From: Candidatus Kuenenia stuttgartensis
Lineage (GTDB): Bacteria; Planctomycetota; Planctomycetia; Planctomycetales; Planctomycetaceae
NCBI GenBank assembly: GCA_945861975.1
Contig: CAMAXD010000008.1
Coordinates: 1-49,978, forward strand
Direction: 5' to 3'
DNA: 49,978 bases
The first letter of the stretch is position 1, and every line of letters begins with the position of its first letter. Shown here piece after piece: positions 7,511 through 15,613 of the stretch. The position numbers and the translations under genes are program-made. Under the pieces are notes generated by a model. The model saw only the letters and a program-made list of their open reading frames with translations, was not told the DNA's origin and made no database searches.

Positions 7511-8365
7511 TCAGGCCGCAGCAGAAATCGGTTGATGAGAGTCTACATACTCGCGGGTCCACGAATCATCCGTTTCGTAACCCATCTCGATCAACACATC
7601 GGGAAGTTCCGGCAACTCCTGAAGCAGCGATCGAATTCTGTCACGGTGACAGACCTCCCGCCAGCGAAGCACATTGCTTTCATCCAGCTCGCGCAGGCCA
7701 TTGAGGGCTCGACCATCGAAGCCAATGGGCACGTTACTGTGAAAGTCCCGGAATGGGAGGTTTACCTGCCAGCCGGTGAGTTTTACAAACTGCGATTCCA
7801 CACAATCAGGTCCACAAACCACATCTTCGTAACGAATCGAAAGCACATCATCTGCGTGCGACGCCCACTTCCAATGACGACAAATGTGTCGCCATTGATG
7901 GGTCGTCACAAAGTATTCGCTTGGCCTGGAAAAATGCACTGAGGTCAGAATTGCGCGAGGGTCGCGGTGCATCACAATGAACTGAACTTCGGCCGGATGT
8001 GACGAATAGAAATCGCGAAGCTCCTGAATCAGGAAGATGTCTTTGGGCCGTTTCGTCATGACGCTGGCGTGTGTGCGTCGGCCGTACTTTGCAAATTCAA
8101 GAGCCCGTCGTTCACGACCAAATGTTTTGATCCCGGCAACACAGGATTCAATCATCAGTTGAAACAGAGTTGTCCCGCTACGAGGAAATCCACAGATCAC
8201 AATATGCTGACGTAGCGGCACGGCGGGCAGCTTGCCAGCATCCTGCAGCTTTACCAGTGGTCGGATCAATGGTTGAATCAGTGTCTTGGGAAACTGAAAC
8301 GTCGGTGTGTACCGGCTGATTGATTCAGGAGGAAGTTCTGGACGAACCATCGATCTTCCCTTCAT
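7511..8365 (-). CDS. Sulfotransferase family protein
   Basis: This 284-residue sulfotransferase shows the 5'-PSB loop VICGFPRSGTTLF at 56-68 and the 3'-PB motif VMHRDPRAILTS at 131-142. A later LSIRYEDVVCGP matches the usual RYEDL element. It differs from the gene downstream (PRSGTT versus KTAKTAGT loop), so the two are not recent duplicates and probably modify different acceptors. Its ATG overlaps the stop of the ELM1-type gene in an ATGA arrangement (8365-8362), which implies translational coupling. Together with the glycosyltransferases and the ABC exporter upstream, it suggests sulfation of an exported glycan or glycolipid. Confidence 0.85.
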   Translation of the reverse strand: MKGRSMVRPELPPESISRYTPTFQFPKTLIQPLIRPLVKLQDAGKLPAVPLRQHIVICGFPRSGTTLFQLMIESCVAGIKTFGRERRALEFAKYGRRTHASVMTKRPKDIFLIQELRDFYSSHPAEVQFIVMHRDPRAILTSVHFSRPSEYFVTTHQWRHICRHWKWASHADDVLSIRYEDVVCGPDCVESQFVKLTGWQVNLPFRDFHSNVPIGFDGRALNGLRELDESNVLRWREVCHRDRIRSLLQELPELPDVLIEMGYETDDSWTREYVDSHQPISAAA

Positions 8366-9405
8366 CGCAACGGAATCCGAACCTCAGAAATCAGACTCCC
8401 AAGGCCACGAAGATTTGCATTTGCAACCTCGCCGGATGAAGGCACTGACAGCAGGTCCGCGATTCGAAATCCTGACGAGATCGGGCTGTTTGCTGAAAGA
8501 CATCGCTCAACGACAATGCGCGAGCATCGATCAGCCTCTGAGAATGACTTTGCAGACGCTGATAAAGGACGCCCCCGTAACCAGTCGCTGCTGGCCGTCA
8601 CCATTGATGAACGGACTAAACGCTGGATATTGGAAGAGATGCGTCCCGGTGAGGTCGGTTCCAGTTCGAGCAATCCAACCTGGGCTCCAGCGGTCAGAGC
8701 TTCGTAGATCATGGACATACTGTCACACGTCACCCAAACGGTCCCGGTACGCTCAAGCTGATCGGGAAGCCATTCAGCGGACGTACTTTCGGGAGTCATC
8801 AGCCGAACATCAGGGCACTTTGCCTGCATGCACTTCAGAAAGCTCACCGGGGTACGTTCAGAGGCAGCAATCGTCCACTGAAGCCGAGTGCTTGCGATAA
8901 GATTTTGAATCTGCTGAGCAATACTCTCATCGGACCAGCGAAAATGCTTTGAAAGACCGCCTATCAGGATAAGTCCATGGTCTGCAATCTGCTTATCTGA
9001 CGGGCGAATTCGATTGAGCGCACCTTCTGTGCGAACGACATTGCCCGACTGAAAACGAAGCGTATCGTGTTCAGGAATCAGGCAGAGATCAAACAGGGCG
9101 ACAGGAAGACTGGGTTTCATGATGACAACCGTGCGGCCCCCGTATCTTCGGCTGCAGGCCAGCAACGGCAGATGCGTCGAGTGTCCCGCACCAATCAACA
9201 AATCTGGCGTGGGAAATGAGGCCACGTGCAGCAGGCGACTCGGAAGGAAACTCCGGAGACCTTTCATGTCATCGTGGACATAAACGTCGAATACTTCGAC
9301 GCGGCGGATCCGCTCGAGAGCTTCCGACAAGCCCCTGACCTGGTTCTCGTGCCCAAGTCGGCCGTCAAGAAATCTCCAGATCACAGTCGTGCGTTCGCGA
9401 GTCAT
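8362..9405 (-). CDS. ELM1-family glycosyltransferase-like protein
   Basis: The 347-residue protein matches the ELM1/GtrOC1 family, named after a plant mitochondrial fission protein and common in bacteria. Visible landmarks are an N-terminal RFLDGRLGHENQVRGLSEAL (about 11-30), IGAGHSTHLPLL, VVIMKPSLPVALFDLCLIPEHD and a C-terminal VTCDSMSMIYEALTAGAQVGLLELEP. The last resembles the donor-binding half of GT-B glycosyltransferases. In proteobacteria such genes often neighbour lipid A or LPS genes. AGGA stands 8 bases before the ATG. It begins 14 bases after the ABC exporter gene and overlaps the next sulfotransferase, so the three are probably one transcript. Substrate unknown. Confidence 0.75.
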   Translation of the reverse strand: MTRERTTVIWRFLDGRLGHENQVRGLSEALERIRRVEVFDVYVHDDMKGLRSFLPSRLLHVASFPTPDLLIGAGHSTHLPLLACSRRYGGRTVVIMKPSLPVALFDLCLIPEHDTLRFQSGNVVRTEGALNRIRPSDKQIADHGLILIGGLSKHFRWSDESIAQQIQNLIASTRLQWTIAASERTPVSFLKCMQAKCPDVRLMTPESTSAEWLPDQLERTGTVWVTCDSMSMIYEALTAGAQVGLLELEPTSPGRISSNIQRLVRSSMVTASSDWLRGRPLSASAKSFSEADRCSRIVVERCLSANSPISSGFRIADLLSVPSSGEVANANLRGLGSLISEVRIPLR

Positions 9406-9419
9406 GACGACGTCCTGCT

Positions 9420-11411
9420 TCAGGCGGCTCGACGGAGAGTAGTTTCCATCTGGAGCAATCGGGAATAATCCGGAGTGGTCTTCAGAAGATCTTCATGGCT
9501 TCCCACGGCAGAAATTCTGCCGCGATCCAGGACAACGACACGATCAATCAAGTCCAGAAACGTCTGATTGATAACGTGTGTGATAATGAACGTCGTTCGA
9601 CCTCGGCTGAATTCGCGAAGCGCTTTGTAGATCAGGTTTTCGCTTTCCGCGTCAATCGCGGACGTGGCTTCATCGAGAATGAGTATCGACGGGTTCCGGA
9701 GAATGGCTCGCGCCAGAGAGATTCTCTGCTTTTGGCCGCCCGATAAACGCTGTCCTTTTGCACCAACTCGAGTATTTAGGCCTTCGGGCAGAGTCAAAAT
9801 AAACTCTGCGGCGTGAGACATCCGAATTGCTTCTTCAACCATCTGAGCATCGGCGTCAGGGTTGCCGTACAGAATATTGTTGTAGACCGTGTCGTCAAAC
9901 AGCATCGTATCCTGAGTAACGATACCAATCTGATCTCGCAGATCCTTAGAGGTGACACAGGCGATATCAACTCCATCAACCTTGACGGCCCCATCGGTGG
10001 GGTCCATCAGACGAGGAATCAAACTGGTCAGCGTCGACTTGCCTGAACCGTTTCCACCCACGACCGCTACGACTTCTCCAAAGTTGACCTTCAGACTGAT
10101 ATCGTGCAGGGACAGCGGATGAGAGTTCGCACCTCCGGCTGACTGATAGCGGAAAGAGACATTCTCGAACTCTATCGACTTTGAATGACGAGGCAGCGCA
10201 ACGGGAGCTTCTGGCTCAGGAACCATCGTCTTCATGTCAATCACTTCGAAGACACGATCCGCGGCCGACATTGATCGTCGCATGATCGGAAGGATTCCCG
10301 ACAGTTTGCGAACCGGGTCCAGCACGCCAGCCAACAAGGCATACAAGGTCGCAAGTTCGGCAAGTTCGAGAGGCCGAGCTGCCAGCTTGATGCCGGCAAT
10401 CTGATCCGTTTTATTGAGCACCATGTAGGCACCCGGAATCAGTATCGAGATAAACGCCACGATTCCGAGCAGTTCAGTCACCGGACGAACAAGGGCTGTC
10501 ACCCGCACAAGTTTTTGTGAACGGTTGTAGTATTCTGTGTTCGCGTCAACAAGCTGTTGCTGATGTCGATCCTGACGACCAAACGCCAGAACAATTCGAA
10601 CAGCATCCAGTGTCTCTGAAATGCAGTGGTAAATGCTGGACATCGTCTCCAGCGTCTGACGAGATGATTTTCGCAGCGCCTTGCCGGATCGACTGAACAA
10701 TACTCCGATCAACGGCAGCACCAGAATACCCACAGCCGTCAATCGCCAGTTGATGTAAAGTGCGACGATAATACACAGCACAGCCTTGAGTGGCTCTCGC
10801 ACCAAATCAGCACCGAATAGTCGCAATCCAAGTCCCATTTCACCAACATCGTTGGTCAGCCGAGACGTCAGATTGGACGTTCCAAAACCCGCGAGAGACT
10901 GACAGTCGAGCTTCAATGCATTCTTAAACACATCAGCACGAATATCATTGGAAGCCGCGTTCACCAGACTCCCGACAAGAATTTCCTGGAAGTAGATGAA
11001 GACGCCTTTGACAACGGTCGCAGTGACGACAAGCGCAAGGATTAACAGGATCGTCTGAAACTTATCTTCCGGTACGTAAGGCAGAATCACGTCTTTCGTT
11101 AACTGCCGAGCCAACAGCACCTGTGAAGCATCATTGATTTTTCTTTGTAGTCTGGCGTGCTCTGCAACTTCGGTCTCCTGCAGTTTCTGAAGGCTTTCCT
11201 GATAACCACGAATCTCTGACTTCAGTCCGTCGATTTCGCGTTGGACTGTTGTGTGCAGGTCATCGCCTTCGAAGAGCACACGCACAATCGGAAAAGTGAT
11301 GGAGAGATTCCCGGCCCAGAATGCGGAAACGAGCAACGCACAGGCGATGGAAAAAAAGATCTTCCGCCGATAAGGCCAGGCATAAGAACCGATACGAAGA
11401 AACTGCTGCAT
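9420..11411 (-). CDS. MsbA-like ABC exporter (fused permease and ATPase)
   Basis: This 663-residue half-transporter has a six-helix permease followed by an ATPase domain. Walker A is GGNGSGKST at 452-460, the Q-loop is IGIVTQDT near 495-502, the signature is LSGGQ at 556-560, and Walker B is ILILDE at 576-581, with the switch His in THVINQ. The family exports lipids, lipid A or peptides across the inner membrane as a dimer. Between helix 1 (about 20-46) and helix 2 (about 119-140) lies a charged segment of about 60 residues with heptad-like leucines, longer than in E. coli MsbA. The ATG at 11411 is preferred to an upstream TTG because helix 1 starts soon after. It heads the run with ELM1 and the two sulfotransferases, so the cargo may be their glycolipid product. 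Confidence 0.85.
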   Translation of the reverse strand: MQQFLRIGSYAWPYRRKIFFSIACALLVSAFWAGNLSITFPIVRVLFEGDDLHTTVQREIDGLKSEIRGYQESLQKLQETEVAEHARLQRKINDASQVLLARQLTKDVILPYVPEDKFQTILLILALVVTATVVKGVFIYFQEILVGSLVNAASNDIRADVFKNALKLDCQSLAGFGTSNLTSRLTNDVGEMGLGLRLFGADLVREPLKAVLCIIVALYINWRLTAVGILVLPLIGVLFSRSGKALRKSSRQTLETMSSIYHCISETLDAVRIVLAFGRQDRHQQQLVDANTEYYNRSQKLVRVTALVRPVTELLGIVAFISILIPGAYMVLNKTDQIAGIKLAARPLELAELATLYALLAGVLDPVRKLSGILPIMRRSMSAADRVFEVIDMKTMVPEPEAPVALPRHSKSIEFENVSFRYQSAGGANSHPLSLHDISLKVNFGEVVAVVGGNGSGKSTLTSLIPRLMDPTDGAVKVDGVDIACVTSKDLRDQIGIVTQDTMLFDDTVYNNILYGNPDADAQMVEEAIRMSHAAEFILTLPEGLNTRVGAKGQRLSGGQKQRISLARAILRNPSILILDEATSAIDAESENLIYKALREFSRGRTTFIITHVINQTFLDLIDRVVVLDRGRISAVGSHEDLLKTTPDYSRLLQMETTLRRAA

Positions 11412-11491
11412 GATTAACTCGCCATCTACCCCATCCGGGCCCGGACAATACAAACTTCACTCTGCCGACGTGACACTTAAATAAATACTGA

Positions 11492-12121
11492 TCAGACCGG
11501 CAGGATGCGAATCAGGTCATCCTTCACAATCATCCGCACGTCCGATCTCAATGAAGCCACAAATTGCTCAATGGCTGCCAAAGAAGGATACGCGGGATCC
11601 GTACCGAAGCATCGTGCGTCATCAATCACGATAATATGGCCACGCTGAGCTGCGGTAAGAACATGCTGAAGTTCAGCGAAGATTGGCGTTGCTTCCTCAC
11701 CGTGAGCTGTGGTTCCGCCGGAATAGTGGCCATCCAGCCAGAAAAGTGCCGGCCCGGAAAGGCGTGGTACCAGCTTCTCTAATTCCTGTCCGCTATCGCC
11801 GAGAATAATTTCAACGTTTGATACCGTCCGAAATCTCTCGACGGCTCGCTGAGCAAATGTCTCACTTAATTCGATGGAAAAAACCTGGTCGACGTGTCGC
11901 CGCATGGCCTCGACCATGTCGCCACGAAACGTCCCCGTCTCTACCAGAATGCGCACGCCAGAAGCACTGAGCGACTCTTTCAATGCCATCTGCTTGACAA
12001 TATGCGGAGGCGGAACTGGCTTACCAGCGTTCACCCATCGAACAAGTCGACGAGCCTGTCGCTTCTCTCGAAACCAGTTTCTGATGGAATGATAGAGAGG
12101 CAATGTTTGCATAGTTGTCAT
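11492..12121 (-). CDS. Class I SAM-dependent methyltransferase-like protein
   Basis: The protein is 209 residues from the ATG at 12121, or 206 from the ATG at 12112. Motif I of a SAM-binding Rossmann fold is RILVETGTFRGDMVEAM (about 57-73). The acidic loop FSIELS follows (about 81-86), then VEIILGDSGQELE, and FWLDGHYSGG carries the Asp typical of motif IV. HIIVIDDARCFG follows as in TylF/FkbM-like enzymes. Methylation of a sugar or glycolipid fits the neighbourhood. The frame stays open for another 70 codons upstream, but that part is unlike protein of this family. It lies 80 bases upstream of the ABC exporter on the same strand. Confidence 0.7.
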   Translation of the reverse strand: MTTMQTLPLYHSIRNWFREKRQARRLVRWVNAGKPVPPPHIVKQMALKESLSASGVRILVETGTFRGDMVEAMRRHVDQVFSIELSETFAQRAVERFRTVSNVEIILGDSGQELEKLVPRLSGPALFWLDGHYSGGTTAHGEEATPIFAELQHVLTAAQRGHIIVIDDARCFGTDPAYPSLAAIEQFVASLRSDVRMIVKDDLIRILPV

Positions 12122-12464
12122 CCGTGACAAGCTCTGTGGAGAAACGTCGTAAGCCGCGCGTGCAAAAGCCGCGGATCGATCCATCAGCCGACGCGATGCT
12201 AGTTGGTTTCTCGAAACGACGCAATAAGACTTGTCCCATCTCTGTGTCCCGCTTGAAATTCCTTGCCGGAACGATGGAATGAACGACCTGACTGTGCAGA
12301 AACTGCCGTTCTGCCAAGTCGGCTCATTACTCAAACGGGATCAACGGCTTCCGGGAGGGGGCATTCAGGCATTCGTCTGCTCTCAGAGCACTGTCGCCGG
12401 ATCACATCGACGAGCATAAACCGCAGTCGAATTGGCCTGTGCTGCCCCTAAAACATGTGCTTTG
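12122..12464. other. Intergenic stretch, nothing recognised
   Basis: These 343 bases lie between two minus-strand genes. They probably hold the leader and promoter of the methyltransferase gene. A minus-strand frame remains open over 12122-12334, but its translation has no family resemblance. No clear promoter, hairpin or repeat was found. Confidence 0.4.
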
Positions 12465-13355
12465 TCACCGCCCGAAATTCGCAGCCAGCCCATGGACTCC
12501 ATATCTGCTGTCAAACTCCAGCACACGGGCAGAATTCACATGCACATCAACAAAGTCCATCGCCCGGGAACAGTTTTGCTCGATGAACGGCCTGCGTTCC
12601 TCAAAGTCCTGTGCCGTACATTTTTCGGCGGCGTCAGTAAGCTCAGCCTCACTGCTGCAACAGATCATGCCCCGAGTGTCAAAAAAATGCGCAATGTCGG
12701 GAGCACCCCAGTAAATGGGCAGGCATCGACAAAGCAATGAGTCAATCAGTTTCTCTGTGAAGTAGCCCGCGCACCGTGAGTTTTCGATGACGAGTGAAAA
12801 GTAGAACGGTGCGTGAGCGACGGTTTTATCCTCGACAGGATTATAACCATAACCGAACAGTTTCAGATCGGGAGCTCGCGTCGATAAACCTGCGGCGACA
12901 CGATGTCGCAACTTGTGACCAACCGTGGTTCGCTTCTTTGAAGCCACGAGAGAGATTCGCTCAGTCTTTGGGTTCACCGGCACCGTAACATTGGGCAGAA
13001 AAGTCCCGCCATGCGGAACGAAGCGTGAATTCGGCAGCCGCTCCAACAACCATGAACTATGCGTGAGCACTCGATGAAATCGCCGCCCGGTAAACTGCAG
13101 AATCCGGTAATGTGTCGGCTTAATTGCCGGCGGCTCAACCAACAAAATGCTGACTCGACATTTCACTCCGCGCTGGACAGAGGTAAATGCGGACTGGCTG
13201 GCGTAGACGATCAGATGATCATCAGCCGAAAGATCAGCAATAGTGCCCGGCCTCGGCTGATCCTGGAGAGGCCACAAAAGGCTGTCCAGCGAGATATCCG
13301 CAAGACGGACAAAACTTCCTCGAGGCTTCCCGTATGGTAAGACGCCAACAGCCAT
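12465..13355 (-). CDS. GT10 family alpha-1,3/4-fucosyltransferase-like protein
   Basis: This 296-residue protein carries the conserved C-terminal donor-binding region of glycosyltransferase family 10, residues about 165-222: KLFGYGYNP, then FYFSLVIENSRCAGYFTEKL, then LPIYWGAPDI. GT10 enzymes move fucose from GDP-fucose to GlcNAc or glucose in alpha-1,3 or alpha-1,4 linkage, and bacterial members decorate LPS. The N-terminal half is the variable acceptor domain, with LTHSSWLLERLPNSRFVPHGGTFLP just before the linker. Length is a little short for the family (300-400). It faces away from the FkbM gene across a 299-bp gap and is followed by the methyltransferase gene on its own strand. Confidence 0.8.
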   Translation of the reverse strand: MAVGVLPYGKPRGSFVRLADISLDSLLWPLQDQPRPGTIADLSADDHLIVYASQSAFTSVQRGVKCRVSILLVEPPAIKPTHYRILQFTGRRFHRVLTHSSWLLERLPNSRFVPHGGTFLPNVTVPVNPKTERISLVASKKRTTVGHKLRHRVAAGLSTRAPDLKLFGYGYNPVEDKTVAHAPFYFSLVIENSRCAGYFTEKLIDSLLCRCLPIYWGAPDIAHFFDTRGMICCSSEAELTDAAEKCTAQDFEERRPFIEQNCSRAMDFVDVHVNSARVLEFDSRYGVHGLAANFGR

Positions 13356-13654
13356 TCTTTGCCCTTAACCCGGCGTTCTCTTAACTCGACGCCCAACGTC
13401 GGCCGCAGAACAGGATGAGGAAACGTGGAAACCGCGTGTATAGTGCGTTTCTCGGAGTGGTGCAAGAAGAACAATTCGGCGGAGATTTCGAAGACGAACC
13501 GCAGGCCACATCGTAGTACTCTTATCTCGTTCAGAGGCATCGATCGGAAGATCTGTTCAGGCTGAAAGCAGTCTGATACCCTCCTGAGATTACTCAACGA
13601 AACACGATTCGCCTCCGGAGTTAGGCGCGATCATTCATCAGACCGAGAATTCAG
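13356..13654. other. Divergent intergenic region, nothing recognised
   Basis: This 299-bp gap between the divergent GT10 and FkbM genes must hold both promoters. No convincing -35/-10 pair, repeat or small gene could be picked out. An open minus-strand frame crosses it, but it is read in a different frame from GT10 and matches nothing known. Confidence 0.35.
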
Positions 13655-14464
13655 ATGGCTCGTCCTTTTCTGCGACAGATGTCGACCCGCGCCGGGCTCT
13701 ACATCGGAAAGACCACGCGTGCTGCGGACGTTCGCTCGCTGATCAAGGGGCTCAATGTCCACCCCACTGACCATAAACTTGTTCGAATCGGGCCTGTCAA
13801 AGACGGCGGTTACCTGGTTCCGGATGACCTGACAGGAATCGTCAATTGTTTCTCGCCCGGAGTTTCCGACTGCAGCGGCTTCGAGATGGATCTGGCCGAG
13901 CGCGGCATGACAGTTTTCATGGCCGACCGATCTGTCGACGGACCGGCCGACGAACATGTTCGGTTCCGATTCATCAAGAAGTTTCTGGCATCTTACGATT
14001 CCCCATCAGACGGCCTGATCACACTCGACTCATGGTACCGCGAGGAACTTGGTCCTGTCACCGCCGACACTCCGGATGCAATCCTGCAAATGGATATTGA
14101 GGGTGCAGAATACGAGGTTCTTCACAGCCTGTCCGATGAACTCCTGAACAAGTTTCGGATCATCGTGGTGGAATTCCATCGTCTACATCAACTTCTCGAC
14201 CGCTTTTCATTCAGCCTGATAAGCCCTGCTTTTCGCAAGCTTCTAAGGACTCATGCGGTCGTTCATATCCATCCCAACAATGTTGGTGGAGTCATCAACT
14301 TTGCCGGGATTTCAGTGCCGATGACGATGGAATTCACATTTCTGCGAAGAGATCGACTGCGACCAACACAAAACCGGCCCGTCTTTCCTCATCCTCTGGA
14401 TCACAAAAACGTGGCCGCCAAACCAGATGTTGTGCTGCCGCCGAGTTGGTATCAACTGCAGTAG
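13655..14464 (+). CDS. FkbM family methyltransferase
   Basis: The 269-residue protein resembles FkbM-type SAM-dependent O-methyltransferases. After an N-terminal VRIGPVKDGGYLVPDDL segment (about 43-59), typical of a subgroup annotated near glycan genes, it has FSPGVSDCSGFEMDLAERG (about 66-84) in place of the classic motif I. The strong FkbM marker is ILQMDIEGAEYEVL at 143-156, with the acidic pair that often binds metal. The C-terminal HIHPNNVGGVINFAGISVP matches the same subgroup. A role in methylating a sugar of the surface glycan is an inference from its place between GT10 and the other glycosyltransferases. It is transcribed alone on the plus strand and ends at a strong hairpin. Confidence 0.75.
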   Translation: MARPFLRQMSTRAGLYIGKTTRAADVRSLIKGLNVHPTDHKLVRIGPVKDGGYLVPDDLTGIVNCFSPGVSDCSGFEMDLAERGMTVFMADRSVDGPADEHVRFRFIKKFLASYDSPSDGLITLDSWYREELGPVTADTPDAILQMDIEGAEYEVLHSLSDELLNKFRIIVVEFHRLHQLLDRFSFSLISPAFRKLLRTHAVVHIHPNNVGGVINFAGISVPMTMEFTFLRRDRLRPTQNRPVFPHPLDHKNVAAKPDVVLPPSWYQLQ

Positions 14465-14474
14465 CCCGTTAGTT

Positions 14475-14528
14475 GAGCCTGAGGCGATAGCCGATTTCTT
14501 TTGTCGAATCGGCTAGCGCCTCAGGCTC
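14475..14528. terminator. Long bidirectional hairpin between convergent genes
   Basis: The arms at 14475-14496 and 14507-14528 are 22 bases each with a single mismatch, and the loop is 10 nt. The element lies between the convergent FkbM (ends 14464) and GT2-like (ends 14560) genes, so it can end transcripts from both sides. The arms contain the GCCTGAGGCG/CGCCTCAGGC text that I recall as a common planctomycete intergenic repeat. That link is from memory, not from a search. Confidence 0.6.
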
Positions 14529-14559
14529 ATAGGGCTCGTTATCTCGGGCGCCAGACCAC

Positions 14560-15495
14560 TCAGGCGGAGCGGCGCTCTTCGTATCGAGTCGTTGGCGGTG
14601 CCTTCTGTGTCTGAGCCTTGCGGCCGGAAAAACTAGCGGCCGTTTTTCGAACAAACTTCGCCACAGTCTTTTCGGCGTCGTAACGTCCTTTCGCACTATG
14701 CTCGATGCGATAAAGCCCTGGTATTTCAATCGGCGTTCCCTGGGTCCGCAGCAACCAGCGAAGTGCTCGATCTTCGTACGTATGCTGGAAGGAATCGACG
14801 GGCTGCTGGTAAAACGGAATCGACTCGCAATAGCCCACTGACCGTGCAACGTCACCGTGCATAATCTGCAAAGCGCCGATCGCTTTCGCATGAGTCCGCG
14901 GCGTGAAATCTTGCGTGTTGATCTCCACCAGAGCAGGCTTGGTTGTCGCGCGGAGCATTGGGTCGTTCTGTTCCAGGAGCGGCGTACAACTTACCGTGAC
15001 AGGAAACACCAGCAAATCGCTTCGCCCCTGCAGCTCATGATTGATCGCATCCAGACAACCGCGATGAAACAGTTGATCGCAGTCCGTAAACCAGATCCAG
15101 TCGGCTTTCGTGGCCTTGGCCGCGAGATTTCGGCCAATCCCGCGACGGAAAAGTTGTCGGCGAGGAAGTGTTCTCCAATTCCAGTCCACGTTCGGTGGCG
15201 ACAGCTTTTCGAAGAACTGCAGCAGTCCTGCCGTCGTTTCATCCTCTGGACAATAGAAGACCGTCGCAGTAACTCGACAATTTTGAGGTGGATACAACAC
15301 CAGGGAGCTGAGCTGGTAAGCGAGAAAGTGCGAGTAGTTCCAGCAATGACTGACAATCTCAATGTGAAGCTTGCCGGTACGTCCTTTCAGCTCTGACGGC
15401 GTCGGACACTGCGGCAGGTACCACTCCGGCGACAGCCAGCCACTGGCAGCAAGTCGAAAGAAGTTTTCTTTCAGGCGATGGATCAGCTTGTTCAT
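14560..15495 (-). CDS. GT2-like (GT-A fold) glycosyltransferase
   Basis: This 311-residue protein has a GT-A type layout. LHIEIVSHCWNYSHFLAYQL (about 43-62) starts the nucleotide-sugar domain, RRGIGRNLAAKATKADWIWF (117-136) matches the donor-side helix, and FTDCDQLF at 136-143 holds the DxD metal motif. LHIEIVSHCWNY also occurs in a GT2 subgroup that has a family-7-like galactosyltransferase C-terminal domain. Donor and acceptor cannot be told from sequence. The start at 15495 fits the first strand. It lies between the bidirectional hairpin at its 3' side and a short tandem repeat upstream. Confidence 0.65.
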   Translation of the reverse strand: MNKLIHRLKENFFRLAASGWLSPEWYLPQCPTPSELKGRTGKLHIEIVSHCWNYSHFLAYQLSSLVLYPPQNCRVTATVFYCPEDETTAGLLQFFEKLSPPNVDWNWRTLPRRQLFRRGIGRNLAAKATKADWIWFTDCDQLFHRGCLDAINHELQGRSDLLVFPVTVSCTPLLEQNDPMLRATTKPALVEINTQDFTPRTHAKAIGALQIMHGDVARSVGYCESIPFYQQPVDSFQHTYEDRALRWLLRTQGTPIEIPGLYRIEHSAKGRYDAEKTVAKFVRKTAASFSGRKAQTQKAPPTTRYEERRSA

Positions 15496-15528
15496 GGATT
15501 TACTTCTTTGCGATCTGGTTCACATTTT

Positions 15529-15573
15529 GAATGCGATGGTCGTGAATGCGATGGTCGTGAATGCGATGATCAG
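15529..15573. repeat. Three tandem copies of a 15-bp unit
   Basis: GAATGCGATGGTCGT is repeated exactly at 15529-15543 and 15544-15558, and a diverged third copy ends at 15573. The array sits in the 118-bp gap upstream of the GT2-like gene, whose start is at 15495, so it lies in its likely promoter or leader. There are no spacers, so it is not CRISPR. Copy number may vary by slippage. Confidence 0.85.
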
Positions 15574-15613
15574 TGATCGTTGGATTCGCTGGTGCTGATT
15601 CCTGTTTCTGCTT

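Noticed and set aside
9420-11411. Drug efflux pump
   Set aside because: Motifs cannot separate drug from lipid exporters, but coupling to ELM1 and sulfotransferase genes favours a lipid or glycan cargo.
13211-13597. Minus-strand frame overlapping the GT10 start, possible frameshifted N-terminus
   Set aside because: The translation shows no GT10 text, and the GT10 protein has a plausible own start. No frameshift signature was visible.
15529-15573. CRISPR-like array
   Set aside because: The 15-bp units are directly abutting with no spacers, and only three copies exist.
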